A stretch of 64,000 bases of DNA from Faecalibacterium sp. UBA1819 (GTDB lineage Bacteria > Bacillota > Clostridia > Oscillospirales > Ruminococcaceae): NCBI GenBank assembly GCA_002315015.1, contig DCEX01000032.1, positions 1,818 to 65,817 of the forward strand, read 5' to 3'. The position numbers and the translations under genes were made by a program. Shown one piece after another: positions 43,822-53,694 of the stretch; the stretch's first letter is position 1; every line of letters begins with the position of its first letter. The notes under the pieces were generated by a model. It did no database searches. It had not been told where the DNA came from and was given only the letters and a program-made list of their open reading frames with translations.

Positions 43822-45926
43822 TGCGCAGATTGCTGGCATCCATCGGCTTTTCATTTTTGATGGTAAACTTTTTTGCCGCATACTGGCCGTCGGCAGCATA
43901 TCCGCTGTCGGCGGTTGTTTGTATTTTCGGCGGGTTGATTGCTTTGTACCTCTGGCGGCGTTGGCCGCAAAAAAGCACACTGGTTTATCTTGCGGTGTTT
44001 TTCATTTGCGGCGGTATCGCTCTTGTGCATCGAGGAATCTATCAAAATGCTGTCGTGCGTCCGATACAGCAATTAGCGGGGCAGCAGGCCGCTATCACCG
44101 CCGAGGTGCAGGAGGTATGGTATACACAAGAGCGCGACTATGCTTTTGTGCAGGCAAAAGTGCTTTCGATGGATGGGCAGAAGGTTCGTCCTTTTTCGAT
44201 TCGGGTCGGTCTGCCCGGCGGCTGTGAGCAAGGGGCGCAGATGACGGCGCAGGTGCTCTTTGAGCTGCCCGACAAAGACCGCTACCTGACCTCAAGCTAT
44301 GCCGCCGGTGTGTATTTGAATGCCGTGCTGCAAGATGCCAACACCTTCCAATGGACGCCTGCCGGGCAAGACAGCTGGCAGGTATGGAAGTCGAATGCCA
44401 TTTCCGCTGTGCAGCGCTTTCTGCCTGGGCAAAACACGGCGTTGATTGCGGCGATTACCATAGGCGACGACAGCCTGCTGGATGAGCAAACCGAGACAGA
44501 AATGCAAAAAGCAGGACTTTCCCATTTGCTTGTTGTGTCCGGGCTGCACCTCTCGGCTGTCAGCGGAATGCTCTATGAAGGAGTGCGCGGATATCTGCCG
44601 CGTAAAATGGCGGTGCTGGCGGCGTGCTGCGGCAGTCTGCTTTTTATGATGCTGGTCGGCTTTTCACCTTCGGTGGTGCGTGCCGGAGTGATGCTGTTTG
44701 CCTTTTATGCGGCCAAATGGCTGGGAGAAAAGGAGGATGCCTTTACCTCACTGGGGCTGGCTGCGCTGCTGCTGTGTCTTGTCAATCCGTATGCCGCTTG
44801 TGACGTTGGTCTGCTGTTGTCTTTTTCCGCAACACTCGGTATTTTGGCTGCCAATATTCTTTGGCAGGACTGGAGCTTTTCCCATGAGGCGTGTCCGCAG
44901 TTTTTGAAAGGCGTTTTTAAAGTAGCGCTTGCCTCTTTCGGCGCGGTATTGGCCACCGCCCCGGTTTTGATTTGGTACGACTTAGGGCTTTCTTTTTACG
45001 GTCTTTTCGCCAACTTGCTGGTGGCGCCTTTCACCGTTCTGACGCTGGCAAGCGGTCTTGGCACGGTGCTTTTGTCTTCCATTTCTTGGCTGGGGGCGCT
45101 CACTTACCCGGTTGCTTTTGTGTGCGGAATATGTTTAGGCTGGGTTCGTTTGGTGGCCGCAGCGGCGGCAGCGCTCCCGGCAAACACCGTGAGGCTTTCC
45201 GGTGCGTATCCGGCTTTGGCGCTGGTGGGATTATTCGTTGTAGGTTGGGCAGCCTATCAAAACAGAGTGTCCTTGAAAAAATCAGCGATGATCTTGGCCG
45301 TTCTTTTTGCAGGCGCTTGTGCAGTATTGCTATGGCAAAATGCCGGTGTGGTGCGCATTGTTTTCGCCGGCAGTGCCGAAAATGCACCGGTGGTTTTGCT
45401 GCATCCAAAGGCAACGGTTCTTTTCTTTCGCGGCGGAGAGAGCGGCATTGCCGAGGTGTGCGATGTACTGGAGCAGTATCAGCGCACGGACATCCAGCTG
45501 GCAGTCGATTTGCGCAAAGAGCCGGACGGTTTGCCGCTGCAGGAAGCGCTCAAAATTGACGAGCTGTTCACAGTGGAAACCGATTGCTTACAAAGGGCAA
45601 GCTTTGAGCAGTTTTTGCCGGGGCTTGATCTCTATTTGCTTCGGCAGGAAAACGGCTGTGCAGCGCTGATTTCGTGCGAAGGCGTACGGGTGGCGCTGAC
45701 GAGCGGTTCCATGGATTTTTCCAATATGCCTGCGGTGGAAGTCTTTTTCGGCGGCAGCGCAAAAATTACGCAGCTGCAAGCTGATACCATTTTGTTTTCT
45801 GCTGCGCCGCGGCCACACTGGAACAACGTCTCGGCGCAGCGCAAACTGCAAGGAGAAGATATCGAACTATGGCTTCACCCCAATAGAGGTTGGAGCGTGA
45901 AGGAGGGGAATGCCGGTGTCTTATGA
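43821..45926 (+). CDS. comEC: ComEC/Rec2-type competence membrane protein
   Basis: 701 residues. N-terminal membrane segments, a soluble OB-like part (residues ~60-170), then the Competence domain with the hallmark LLVVSGLHLSAVSGML and several further membrane helices to about residue 490. ComEC forms the channel for single-stranded DNA entry during natural transformation. The C-terminal ~200 residues correspond in place to the metallo-beta-lactamase-like domain, but I find no HxHxDH metal motif, so that domain is degenerate or replaced. It overlaps holA by 11 bases. Confidence 0.88.
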   Translation: MRRLLASIGFSFLMVNFFAAYWPSAAYPLSAVVCIFGGLIALYLWRRWPQKSTLVYLAVFFICGGIALVHRGIYQNAVVRPIQQLAGQQAAITAEVQEVWYTQERDYAFVQAKVLSMDGQKVRPFSIRVGLPGGCEQGAQMTAQVLFELPDKDRYLTSSYAAGVYLNAVLQDANTFQWTPAGQDSWQVWKSNAISAVQRFLPGQNTALIAAITIGDDSLLDEQTETEMQKAGLSHLLVVSGLHLSAVSGMLYEGVRGYLPRKMAVLAACCGSLLFMMLVGFSPSVVRAGVMLFAFYAAKWLGEKEDAFTSLGLAALLLCLVNPYAACDVGLLLSFSATLGILAANILWQDWSFSHEACPQFLKGVFKVALASFGAVLATAPVLIWYDLGLSFYGLFANLLVAPFTVLTLASGLGTVLLSSISWLGALTYPVAFVCGICLGWVRLVAAAAAALPANTVRLSGAYPALALVGLFVVGWAAYQNRVSLKKSAMILAVLFAGACAVLLWQNAGVVRIVFAGSAENAPVVLLHPKATVLFFRGGESGIAEVCDVLEQYQRTDIQLAVDLRKEPDGLPLQEALKIDELFTVETDCLQRASFEQFLPGLDLYLLRQENGCAALISCEGVRVALTSGSMDFSNMPAVEVFFGGSAKITQLQADTILFSAAPRPHWNNVSAQRKLQGEDIELWLHPNRGWSVKEGNAGVL

Positions 45927-46941
45927 AAAAGAATGGAAGCAAGCGCTGAAAGAGTGTCAAAAGCACCGCGTTTTTTTGCTTTTTTCCAAAGAGGAATACC
46001 CGCTTCGCCAGTTTGCGGAGCAAACGCAAAGCTGGTTGGAACAGCACGAACAAACAACCGCAGAACGATTCCCCGGCCCGGCTCCTGACATGGGCGCAGT
46101 GACAGACGCGGCGGGAATGCTGTCCTTTTTTGGCACAAGGCGCGTGATTGTACTGCCCTTGGTAGAGCCGCAGGCGTTATCGGATGGTGATGCCGCGCTG
46201 CTGGCAAGTATGCTGGAAGAAGCGGAAAACAGTGTTTTTGTCATTACAATTTTGCTGAAAGATGACCGCAGCGCGAAAAGCAAAAAGTGGAAGCAATTGC
46301 TGGAAGCGGCGCAAAAGAACGGCTTTTGTGCGGAAGCGGTGTCGGCGCAGGAGAAAGATGCCAAACAGCTGGTCATCCGCCGTGCCAAAGCGCTCTCCAC
46401 CGCGATTAGCGACCAAGCGGCACAGCTTTTGGCCGAGCGGTGCGGTATCGACCTCTTTTTGCTGGAAAGCGAAACGGATAAGCTTGCCGCGGCGTGCGGG
46501 TACACCGAAATTACCCCGCAGCTTGTCAGCGAATTGAGTACCGTTAACATGGAGACGGATGTGTTCGAGCTGGTGAATCTGGTGGAGCGCCGACAGCAAG
46601 CGCAAGCGCTTCAAAAGCTGAATCAGCTGTTTGAATTGCAGCACGACCCCATTGCTGTCACAGCGGTGCTTTGCGGTACCTTTGCCGATTTATACCGTGT
46701 GAAGTGCGCATTTGAAATGGGGAAAACGCATGAGGACGTTTACCGCGATTTTCAGTATAAGGGCAGTCCTTACCGCTTGAAAAAGGCTTCCCAAGCGGCC
46801 GCGCGCTACCAAAAGGCACAGCTGCGCCGGAATTTAAGCTTGCTGCTCGATTTGGACACCGCTTTAAAGCGTTCCGCAGCCGATAAAGCGGTGCTGGTGC
46901 AGACGGCGCTTTGTGAAATGATGCAGGAAGGAGCGCGATGA
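45916..46941 (+). CDS. holA: DNA polymerase III delta subunit
   Basis: 341 residues from the GTG at 45916, 8 bases after GGAGGGG; an ATG at 45910 is only 2 bases from it. The sequence follows the HolA pattern: YEKEWKQALK, a weakly conserved AAA-like core (MLSFFGTRRVIVLP), AERCGIDLFLLESETDKLAAACG, and the C-terminal collar NLVERRQQAQALQKLNQLFE and KKASQAAARYQKAQL. It opens the beta clamp for loading. It follows comEC, as in many Firmicutes where comEC, holA and rpsT are neighbours. Confidence 0.88.
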   Translation: MSYEKEWKQALKECQKHRVFLLFSKEEYPLRQFAEQTQSWLEQHEQTTAERFPGPAPDMGAVTDAAGMLSFFGTRRVIVLPLVEPQALSDGDAALLASMLEEAENSVFVITILLKDDRSAKSKKWKQLLEAAQKNGFCAEAVSAQEKDAKQLVIRRAKALSTAISDQAAQLLAERCGIDLFLLESETDKLAAACGYTEITPQLVSELSTVNMETDVFELVNLVERRQQAQALQKLNQLFELQHDPIAVTAVLCGTFADLYRVKCAFEMGKTHEDVYRDFQYKGSPYRLKKASQAAARYQKAQLRRNLSLLLDLDTALKRSAADKAVLVQTALCEMMQEGAR

Positions 46942-47549
46942 TGGAAAAACTGCGCATTCAAGAGGTTGTTGTGGTAGAAGGCAAATATGATGCCATCAAA
47001 TTGGCGGATTTGGTGGATGCGCTGATTGTTCCCGTGGGCGGATTTTCTGTTTTTACCAGCAAAGAAACCAAGCAGCTTTTGCGCCGTTTAGGGGAAAAGC
47101 GCGGGCTGGTGATTTTAACGGATTCCGACGCGGCGGGCTTTCGGATTCGTGCCTACCTCAATCAATTGGCACAGGACTTGCCGGTCAAAAACGCTTATAT
47201 TCCCGCTTGTGAGGGCAAGGAAAAGCGCAAAGCAAAAGCGTCAAAAGAGGGATTGCTCGGCGTGGAAGGCGTATCGGCTGCCGCTATTTTGCAAGCGTTG
47301 GAGCGTGCGGGCGTACAGCGTGCGCAAACGCGCGCACAAGACACCCCGCCGATTACCTATGCCGATTTGTATGAGCAAGGACTGTCCGGCACCGACAACA
47401 GCGCGGCCTTTCGCCGGGCATGGCTTGATTCCGTGGGAATCCCGCCGCGCATTTCCAAAAAAGGTTTGTTGGAAGCGCTCAATTCAATTTTTACAAAAGA
47501 CGAGTTTCTTGCCTCGGTATCGCAAATGCGCGAACATTTTGTGCAGTAA
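46938..47549 (+). CDS. rnmV: Ribonuclease M5-like Toprim protein
   Basis: 203 residues, starting at ATG 46938 (overlap ATGA with holA) or the adjacent ATG. Toprim core: VVVVEGKYDAIKLADLVDA with the catalytic Glu, and LVILTDSDAAGFRIRA with the DxD motif; GVEGVSAAAI matches the RNase M5 HGVEHA-like segment. RNase M5 matures the 5S rRNA ends in Firmicutes. It is usually next to ksgA; here it is coupled to holA. Confidence in RNase M5 over another small Toprim nuclease is good but not complete. Confidence 0.82.
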   Translation: MMEKLRIQEVVVVEGKYDAIKLADLVDALIVPVGGFSVFTSKETKQLLRRLGEKRGLVILTDSDAAGFRIRAYLNQLAQDLPVKNAYIPACEGKEKRKAKASKEGLLGVEGVSAAAILQALERAGVQRAQTRAQDTPPITYADLYEQGLSGTDNSAAFRRAWLDSVGIPPRISKKGLLEALNSIFTKDEFLASVSQMREHFVQ

Positions 47550-47594
47550 AAATCTCCGGCACAAAGCGGAATGCCGCAAAGTGCCGGAGATTTT
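47549..47594. terminator. Bidirectional terminator rnmV / radical SAM gene
   Basis: AAAATCTCCGGCAC and GTGCCGGAGATTTT pair perfectly across an 18-base loop with A and T runs on both sides. Confidence 0.88.
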
Positions 47595-47614
47595 GCAATT
47601 GAATGGAAAGAAAT

Positions 47615-48511
47615 TTATACGCCGTACAGGTCAAAGGGTGGGGTGTACTCCTCTTTGGCGCTGGATTTTTCCTGCATGAACCCGCTGTCCAGCCCTAATT
47701 CCAGCGCGTAGTCTACCGCCTTACGATACTCATAAGTAGAAATACAGCGCGAAAGTGCGCGATGCTCCTTGGCTTTGTGAAACGGTGTATACTGGCTCAT
47801 CAGACTCAGAAGAAACGGCGCTTCTTTAGAAAGCTCGGCCAAGCGATCCAATACTTCAAACGTGTCGGAAAGACAGCCCGGCAAGAGCAGGTGACGCACA
47901 ATCACGCCCCGCTGCATGATGCCGTTATCGTCAAATTGCGGCTTACCGGCCAAACGGCACATTTGCCGCAGTGCGGAAAAAGCAACGGGGAAATAATCCG
48001 GCGCGTGGGAATACTGGCCGGAAAGCTCGCTGGATACATATTTGAGGTCTGTCAGCCAAATGTCTACGATTTCTGATAACAGGGTGAGCGTTTCGGCGGT
48101 CTCATAGCCGCTGGTGTTGTAGACAAACGGAATGTGCAGCGCTTCACCCGCTTGTTGTCGCGCTGCAAGAATCCAAGGCACATACGGCGCGGCTGTGACA
48201 AGGTTGATGTTGTGCGCTCCTTGTGCCTGTAATTCTAAAAAGATTTCCGCTAAGCGCTGTGTGGAGATATCTTTGCCGAAAGCTTCGGCGCTGATGCGGT
48301 AATTTTGGCAGTAGCAGCACCGCAAAGGACAGCCGGAAAAGAAAATCGTACCCGAGCCGTTGGTGCCGGAAATACAGGGTTCTTCCCAGTGGTGCAGCGC
48401 AGCACGCGCAATGCGCACGGTGTCCGGTGCGCCGCAAAAACCCGGATGTGTTGTGCGGTCGGCGTGACATTGCCGCGGGCACAGGGTACAGTGCTTGGGT
48501 GCAAGATTCAT
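47615..48511 (-). CDS. Radical SAM protein, PflX type
   Basis: 298 residues from ATG 48511 (CAGGAGG upstream). The N-terminal CTLCPRQC and GFCGAPD cysteines precede ALHHWEEPCISGTNGSGTIFF and the radical SAM motif CPLRCCYC (CxxxCxxC). The order and the phrase GAHNINLVTAAPYVPWI match the uncharacterised PflX group (COG1313 as I recall), related to pyruvate formate-lyase activating enzymes. The substrate is unknown and no glycyl radical enzyme lies nearby. Convergent with rnmV. Confidence 0.85.
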   Translation of the reverse strand: MNLAPKHCTLCPRQCHADRTTHPGFCGAPDTVRIARAALHHWEEPCISGTNGSGTIFFSGCPLRCCYCQNYRISAEAFGKDISTQRLAEIFLELQAQGAHNINLVTAAPYVPWILAARQQAGEALHIPFVYNTSGYETAETLTLLSEIVDIWLTDLKYVSSELSGQYSHAPDYFPVAFSALRQMCRLAGKPQFDDNGIMQRGVIVRHLLLPGCLSDTFEVLDRLAELSKEAPFLLSLMSQYTPFHKAKEHRALSRCISTYEYRKAVDYALELGLDSGFMQEKSSAKEEYTPPFDLYGV

Positions 48512-48657
48512 AACCAATCCTCCTGATCAGCGATGCAATAGCGGTAAATTCCGTGCGGAATCTCCCTGCACAGTATAGCATATTTTTTGCAATTATGGTA
48601 CACTGATATTATGCCGTGAATGAAAGCGGATGACGGCGGAGAGGGTGGCTTTCAATA

Positions 48658-50664
48658 ATGCAGTTAAGTGAAAAAAAGTTTTTAACGTGGATGGCAAAGG
48701 ATTATCCCACCATTGCCGCTGCCAGCGAAGAAATTATCAACTTGCAGGCCATTTTAAAGCTGCCGAAGCCAACAGAGCATTTTATGAGCGATTTGCACGG
48801 GGAATATGAGGCGTTTACGCACATTCTTTCCAATGCCTCCGGCGTCATTCGGGAGAAAGTAGAGCGTGTTTTGGCAGATAAACCGGACAGGCAAACGCCC
48901 GAGCAGCGTGCGGAGCTTGCTGCACTGATTTATTATCCCGTGCAAAAACTGCCGGTGCTGAAAGAGCGTCAGACAGATTTAGAACAGTGGTACCGAAAAA
49001 CGCTGCTGGATTTGCTGGAAGTGTGCCGTGTGACCGAGTCGAAATACACGCGCAGTTTTGTGCGAAAACGGCTGCCTAAAACCTTTGCTTATATTTTAGA
49101 TGAGCTGTTACACGCTCACTTTGAAGACCACGCCAAAGAGGATTATTACGAACGGATTTTATCTTCCATTATTGACACAGGCCAAGCGGATGATTTTATC
49201 ATTGCGCTGTGCGAGCTGATTCGCCGCTTGTCGGTGCATCGCCTTCACATCGTGGGAGATATTTTTGACCGCGGTCCAAGGCCGGATATCATCATGGACG
49301 AGCTGATTGTACACCATGCGGTAGATATTCAATGGGGCAACCATGATGCCGAGTGGATGGGCGCTGCGGCGGGCAGTGAGGTTTGCATTGCGAGTGTCAT
49401 TCATGTGGCGCTGAGCTATCATGACCCTGAAATGCTGGAGGACAGCTATGGGCTGAACCTGCGCCCGCTGGCGCTTTTTGCCGAAGAAGTGTATCAGAAT
49501 ACGGATGTCAGCGCGTTTTACCCCAAGCTTTTGGGAAGCGAAACGCTGCCTTCCCGGCGCGATTTTGACCGCACCGCCCGAATGCACAAAGCCATTACCG
49601 TCATGCTTTGCAAGCTGGAGTGTCAGGTGCTGGCGCGCAACCCGGAATTTCAGATGGAAGACCGCGCCTTACTGGAGCGCATTGATTTTACGGCACAGTC
49701 GGTAGAGGTGGACGGCGTTCGTTACCGCTTGCGCGACTGCGATTTCCCCACGGTAGACCCCGCGTGTCCCGCCCGATTGACGAAGGAAGAAGCCGACGTG
49801 ATGCAAAAGCTGTGCCGCAGTTTTCGGGAAAGCGAGCGTTTGCAGCGCCACATTCGCTTTTTATATGCCAAAGGCGGCATTTATAAAGTGGAAAATCAAA
49901 ATCTTTTATTCCACGGCGCAGTGCCGATGAACGAGGCCGGCGGCTTTGCCAGTGTAAAAACGCGGGACGGATGGTTCAGCGGAAAAGCGTGGATGGATTA
50001 CTGTGAAAAAAAGGCGCGGGAAGGTTACTTTGCGCCGGAAAACAGCGCAGCGCGCCGCGAAGGGCAAGACTTTTTGTGGTATTTGTGGTGCGGAAGGCTG
50101 TCGCCGCTGTTTGGCCGCCATAAAATGAGTGTATTTGAACACTTTTTTATTGGTGAGCCGCAGGCCTACGAAGAAAAAAAGAATGCTTACTACACATTTA
50201 TCGAAAGTGATGACCCCAAACAGGCCGAGCGGGCGGTTCTGCGCATTTTTGAGGAGTTTGGCCTTGACGCCGAGCGCGGCCATATCATTAACGGCCATGT
50301 GCCCGTGCGCGCCAAAGCGGGGGAAAGCCCGCTCAAGGCGGGCGGAAAGCTGCTTGTGATTGACGGCGGATTTTGCAAAGCATATCAGGGCAAAACAGGC
50401 ATTGCGGGCTATACGCTGGTGTCGTCGTCGCGCGGGCTTTCGCTGCGCAGCCACAGCCCGTTTGAAAGTCTGCAAAAGGCCATTGAGCAAAACGGAGATA
50501 TTCTGTCGGTCGTCAACGTGGTGGAAACTTCACAAAAGCGAATTTGTGTGGAGGACACCGACGAGGGTGCACGGCTGAAAGAAAAAATTCAAGATTTACG
50601 CGCCTTAGTACAAGCGTACAGAACAGGCGTATTAAAAGAAACAAGCACCGAAGGTTCGGTGTAA
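48658..50664 (+). CDS. fbp: Class III fructose-1,6-bisphosphatase
   Basis: 668 residues, the size of the Bacillus Fbp class III enzyme. Metallophosphatase motifs are HFMSDLHGEYEAF near residue 44, GDIFDRGPRPD near 199, WGNHDAEW near 224, and a C-terminal NGHVPVRAKAGESP. It hydrolyses fructose-1,6-bisphosphate in gluconeogenesis, and the Bacillus enzyme is stimulated by phosphoenolpyruvate. It is followed after 18 bp by deoD and then cdd, linking sugar phosphate and nucleoside salvage. Confidence 0.96.
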   Translation: MQLSEKKFLTWMAKDYPTIAAASEEIINLQAILKLPKPTEHFMSDLHGEYEAFTHILSNASGVIREKVERVLADKPDRQTPEQRAELAALIYYPVQKLPVLKERQTDLEQWYRKTLLDLLEVCRVTESKYTRSFVRKRLPKTFAYILDELLHAHFEDHAKEDYYERILSSIIDTGQADDFIIALCELIRRLSVHRLHIVGDIFDRGPRPDIIMDELIVHHAVDIQWGNHDAEWMGAAAGSEVCIASVIHVALSYHDPEMLEDSYGLNLRPLALFAEEVYQNTDVSAFYPKLLGSETLPSRRDFDRTARMHKAITVMLCKLECQVLARNPEFQMEDRALLERIDFTAQSVEVDGVRYRLRDCDFPTVDPACPARLTKEEADVMQKLCRSFRESERLQRHIRFLYAKGGIYKVENQNLLFHGAVPMNEAGGFASVKTRDGWFSGKAWMDYCEKKAREGYFAPENSAARREGQDFLWYLWCGRLSPLFGRHKMSVFEHFFIGEPQAYEEKKNAYYTFIESDDPKQAERAVLRIFEEFGLDAERGHIINGHVPVRAKAGESPLKAGGKLLVIDGGFCKAYQGKTGIAGYTLVSSSRGLSLRSHSPFESLQKAIEQNGDILSVVNVVETSQKRICVEDTDEGARLKEKIQDLRALVQAYRTGVLKETSTEGSV

Positions 50665-50682
50665 TTAAAAGGAGGATGTCAC

Positions 50683-51399
50683 ATGGCAACACCGCATATT
50701 TCAGCACAAAAAGGAGATTTCGCAAAAACCGTTTTTATGCCCGGCGACCCGCTGCGTGCTAAATTTATCGCAGAAAACTTTTTGGATGAGGTGCGTTTGG
50801 TCACACAAGTGCGCGGAATGCTGGGGTATACCGGCACCTATCGCGGCGTACCAGTCAGCGTAATGGGCTCCGGCATGGGTATGCCGTCCATCGGTATTTA
50901 CTCTTATGAGCTGTTTACCCAGTACGATGTCGACAATATCATTCGCATCGGTTCTGCCGGTTCTTATACGGAGCGTGCTAAGATTTTTGATTTGGTATTG
51001 GCGACCGCGGCCTATTCGGAGTCCAGCTTTGCTAAAACACAAAGCGGCTGGGAGGGCGACACCATTCTTCCGAGCGATGCTTTAAACGAACGTCTGCGTG
51101 CCAGTGCCAAAAAGCTGCAAAAACCGCTGCTGGAAGGTGTGATTCACTCGTCCGACGTTTTCTATCGCGAGGACAAAACCCCCTATTGGAAAACGCTGCG
51201 CGATGAAAAAGGCTGCCTTGCGGTAGAAATGGAAAGCTTTGCGCTGTTCCACAATGCGAAGGTAAACGGCAAACAGGCAGCGTGCCTTTTGACGATTTCC
51301 GACAGCTTTATCTCGAATGAAGTTACAACCGCGGAGCAGCGTCAAAACAGCTTTACGGATATGATGGAGGTTGCGCTGGGCAGCGTGCTGGAGGGATAA
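50683..51399 (+). CDS. deoD: Purine nucleoside phosphorylase, DeoD type
   Basis: 238 residues. MPGDPLRAKFIAENFL, GSGMGMPSIGIYSYEL, RIGSAGSY, EMESFALF and TISDSF are the hexameric trimeric-PNP (PNP-UDP) motifs. It splits purine nucleosides with phosphate to base and ribose-1-phosphate. AAAGGAGG precedes the ATG. It lies between fbp and cdd and is nearly contiguous with cdd, separated by 1 base. Confidence 0.95.
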   Translation: MATPHISAQKGDFAKTVFMPGDPLRAKFIAENFLDEVRLVTQVRGMLGYTGTYRGVPVSVMGSGMGMPSIGIYSYELFTQYDVDNIIRIGSAGSYTERAKIFDLVLATAAYSESSFAKTQSGWEGDTILPSDALNERLRASAKKLQKPLLEGVIHSSDVFYREDKTPYWKTLRDEKGCLAVEMESFALFHNAKVNGKQAACLLTISDSFISNEVTTAEQRQNSFTDMMEVALGSVLEG

Positions 51400-51400
51400 C

Positions 51401-51823
51401 ATGACGCAGCAGGAAAAAGAGCGCTTAGTGCAAGCCGCTCGGCAAGCGCGCAGCCGTTCTTATGCGCCTTATTCTCATTTTGCCGTAGGCGCGGCGGTGC
51501 AGGGCGAAAGCGGAACGATTTACACGGGCTGCAATATTGAATGCGCTTCCTTTTCTGCCACCTGCTGTGCCGAGCGCGTGGCCGTTTACCATGCGGTAGC
51601 AGCAGGGGAAAAAAGCCTGTGTGCTGTTGCAGTAGCAGGCGGAGCACAAGGGCAGCCGGTGTGCGGGCGCACAGCGCCGTGCGGCATTTGCCGCCAGGTT
51701 CTCAGCGAGTTTGCCGAAAAAGACATGCCGGTTTTGATGGCAGTATCGGAGGAGGCTTACGAGGAAGTGACGCTCGAAAGCTTGCTGCCGTTAAGTTTTG
51801 GCCCTCAGGATTTGCGTGAGTAA
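51401..51823 (+). CDS. cdd: Cytidine deaminase
   Basis: 140 residues from the ATG at 51401. YAPYSHFAVGAAV, the CAE motif in CCAERVAVYHAV (Zn ligand and catalytic Glu), and PCGICRQVLSEF with the two further Zn cysteines. It deaminates cytidine and deoxycytidine to uridine and deoxyuridine in pyrimidine salvage. Coupled to deoD. Confidence 0.95.
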   Translation: MTQQEKERLVQAARQARSRSYAPYSHFAVGAAVQGESGTIYTGCNIECASFSATCCAERVAVYHAVAAGEKSLCAVAVAGGAQGQPVCGRTAPCGICRQVLSEFAEKDMPVLMAVSEEAYEEVTLESLLPLSFGPQDLRE

Positions 51824-51862
51824 CAGCCGGAACAGCTGCACGAAAAGATTTATTTTTTACGG

Positions 51863-51912
51863 AAAAAAGCAGATGCAACGCCGAATTTTATTCGGACTGC
51901 ATCTGCTTTTTT
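51863..51912 (+). terminator. Terminator of the fbp-deoD-cdd unit
   Basis: AAAAAAGCAGATGCA pairs with TGCATCTGCTTTTTT, with an inner CCGAA/TTCGG helix, ending in TTTTTTT. Confidence 0.92.
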
Positions 51913-52076
51913 TGCGCGTCAACAGTGCAGATAATATAAATTTTTTCCAAAAATCTTGGCTGTTCCGATGAAAAATCGGGCAATCATGATGACGAAGGGC
52001 ATTTGTTTTCATGCACATTAACGAAAACAAACACTGCTTTGAGAATATTGCACAAAAAACAAGGGGAAAAATTGGA

Positions 52077-52105
52077 TTGACAAAACTATATCAATGCGGT
52101 ATATT
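52077..52105 (+). promoter_or_regulatory. Promoter of the NADH oxidase gene
   Basis: TTGACA (52077-52082), 17-base spacer, TATATT (52100-52105). Confidence 0.85.
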
Positions 52106-52189
52106 TAAAGCAGAGCAAGTTTATCTAATTTTTAACAGCTTGCCAAACCAGCCGTCCGGCTGAATGAAAGGAACAGTGAGGTTTTTGTT

Positions 52190-53521
52190 ATGAAGGTAGC
52201 GGTAATCGGTGCAAACCATGCGGGAACAGCAGCAATCAACACCATGCTTGACAATTATCCCAATGCAGAGGTGCATGTATTCGACCAGAACTCCAACATT
52301 AGCTTTTTGGGGTGCGGCATGGCGCTTTGGATTGGCCATCAAATCAGTGGCCCTGAAGGGCTGTTCTATTCTTCACAGGAAAAATTGGCCGAAAAAGGCG
52401 CACACATTCACCTGAAAACGCGCGTTACCAAGGTGGATTACGCCAATAAAACGGTTTATGCCGAAGGCGAGGATGGCACTCATTACGAGCAAAGCTATGA
52501 CAAGCTGATTTTGGCAACCGGTTCTGTGCCAATTTTGCCGCAAATTCCCGGCATGGATTTGGAAAACGTGCAGACGGTCAAGCTCTATCAGCACGCCCAG
52601 GAAGTGATTGAAAAACTGGCAAATCCGTCCATTCAGCATGTCACTGTCGTGGGTGCAGGATATATTGGCGTAGAGTTGGCCGAGGCATTTGTGCGCAACG
52701 GACGCGCAACGCGCTTGATTGACTGTGCGGATACCTGCCTTTCTGGATATTACGATGCTGATTTCTGCGAGAAAATGGCGCAGAACCTCAGCGAGCACGG
52801 CGTGGAGTTGTGCTTTGGCCGCCAAGTAACCGCTGTGGAAGGTGAAAACGGAAAAGTGTCCCGCGTAGTGACCAGCAATGGCACTTTTGATACGGATATG
52901 GTGGTATTTGCTATTGGCTTCAAGCCCAATACGGCTTTGTGCGGCGACCATTTGGAATTGCTGCGCGGTGCTTACCTGGTAGACAGAACCCAAAAAACAA
53001 GCGACCCGGACATTTATGCCGTGGGCGACTGCGCAACCATCTTTAACAACGCCAAGGGAAAAGAGGACTATATTGCACTTGCTACAAACGCGGTGCGCTC
53101 AGGTGTGTTGGCAGCGCACAACGCTTGCGGTACTCATTTGGAAAGCCCGGGTGTACAGGGGTCTAACGGTATTTCCATTTGGGGCTTGAACTTGTTCAGC
53201 ACTGGTTTAACTGCCCAAAAGGCGAAGGCTGAAGGCATGGAGGTGCTGACCACCGAGTTTACCGACTGGCAAAAAGCCGGATTTATGGAAAACGGCAACA
53301 CAAAAACAACGGTTCGCATTGTTTATGATGCAAACAGCCGCGTCATTGTGGGTGCGCAGCTGATGTCGGATTATGACGTTTCGATGGGGCTGCATATGTT
53401 CTCGCTTGCCATCCAGGAGAAACTGACCATTGACAAGCTCAAGCTGTTGGATTTGTTCTTCCTGCCGCACTTCAACCAGCCGTACAACTATATCACGATG
53501 GCGGCACTTTCTGCAAAATAA
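52190..53521 (+). CDS. nox: NADH oxidase, probably water-forming
   Basis: 443 residues. N-terminal FAD site [13 protein letters not shown], the redox-active Cys42 in [12 protein letters not shown] (single Cys-sulfenic acid enzymes), a second nucleotide site [17 protein letters not shown] for NADH, and DIYAVGDCA for FAD. The C-terminal dimerisation domain is intact. It belongs to the Nox2/CoA-disulfide-reductase-like family; the lactic-bacteria-type Nox reduces O2 to water, protecting anaerobes and regenerating NAD+. Single gene with its own promoter and terminator. Confidence 0.92.
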   Translation: MKVAVIGANHAGTAAINTMLDNYPNAEVHVFDQNSNISFLGCGMALWIGHQISGPEGLFYSSQEKLAEKGAHIHLKTRVTKVDYANKTVYAEGEDGTHYEQSYDKLILATGSVPILPQIPGMDLENVQTVKLYQHAQEVIEKLANPSIQHVTVVGAGYIGVELAEAFVRNGRATRLIDCADTCLSGYYDADFCEKMAQNLSEHGVELCFGRQVTAVEGENGKVSRVVTSNGTFDTDMVVFAIGFKPNTALCGDHLELLRGAYLVDRTQKTSDPDIYAVGDCATIFNNAKGKEDYIALATNAVRSGVLAAHNACGTHLESPGVQGSNGISIWGLNLFSTGLTAQKAKAEGMEVLTTEFTDWQKAGFMENGNTKTTVRIVYDANSRVIVGAQLMSDYDVSMGLHMFSLAIQEKLTIDKLKLLDLFFLPHFNQPYNYITMAALSAK

Positions 53522-53532
53522 AACGAGTTTGA

Positions 53533-53562
53533 AACGGACAAGGGTTTTGCCCTTGTCCGTTT
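53533..53562 (+). terminator. Terminator after nox
   Basis: AACGGACAAGGG-TTTTG-CCCTTGTCCGTT followed by TTTT. Confidence 0.93.
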
Positions 53563-53581
53563 TTTCTGTCTGAAAAAGTAC

Positions 53582-53610
53582 TTGACAAGCGGCGGGAAAA
53601 ATGGTATTTT
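53582..53610 (+). promoter_or_regulatory. Promoter of the DUF3793-flavodoxin unit
   Basis: TTGACA (53582-53587), 17-base spacer, TATTTT (53605-53610). Confidence 0.75.
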
Positions 53611-53619
53611 ATCGGTGTA

Positions 53620-53637
53620 GGTTAGTTTAAGCTAACC
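53620..53637. promoter_or_regulatory. DtxR/IdeR-like operator 1
   Basis: GGTTAG-N6-CTAACC, a perfect inverted repeat at the expected transcription start. Its half-site resembles those of DtxR-family metal repressors. Confidence 0.6.
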
Positions 53638-53694
53638 ACAAAAACGCTTAAAAGACCGATAACAAGTCTTATAGTTATTATTTTTTTAACAATA

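Larger units (their letters stand above)
51824..52189 (+). other. 366-bp intergenic region cdd / nox
   Basis: Holds the cdd terminator (51863-51912) and nox promoter (52077-52105); the ~160 bp between them show nothing I recognise. Confidence 0.6.
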
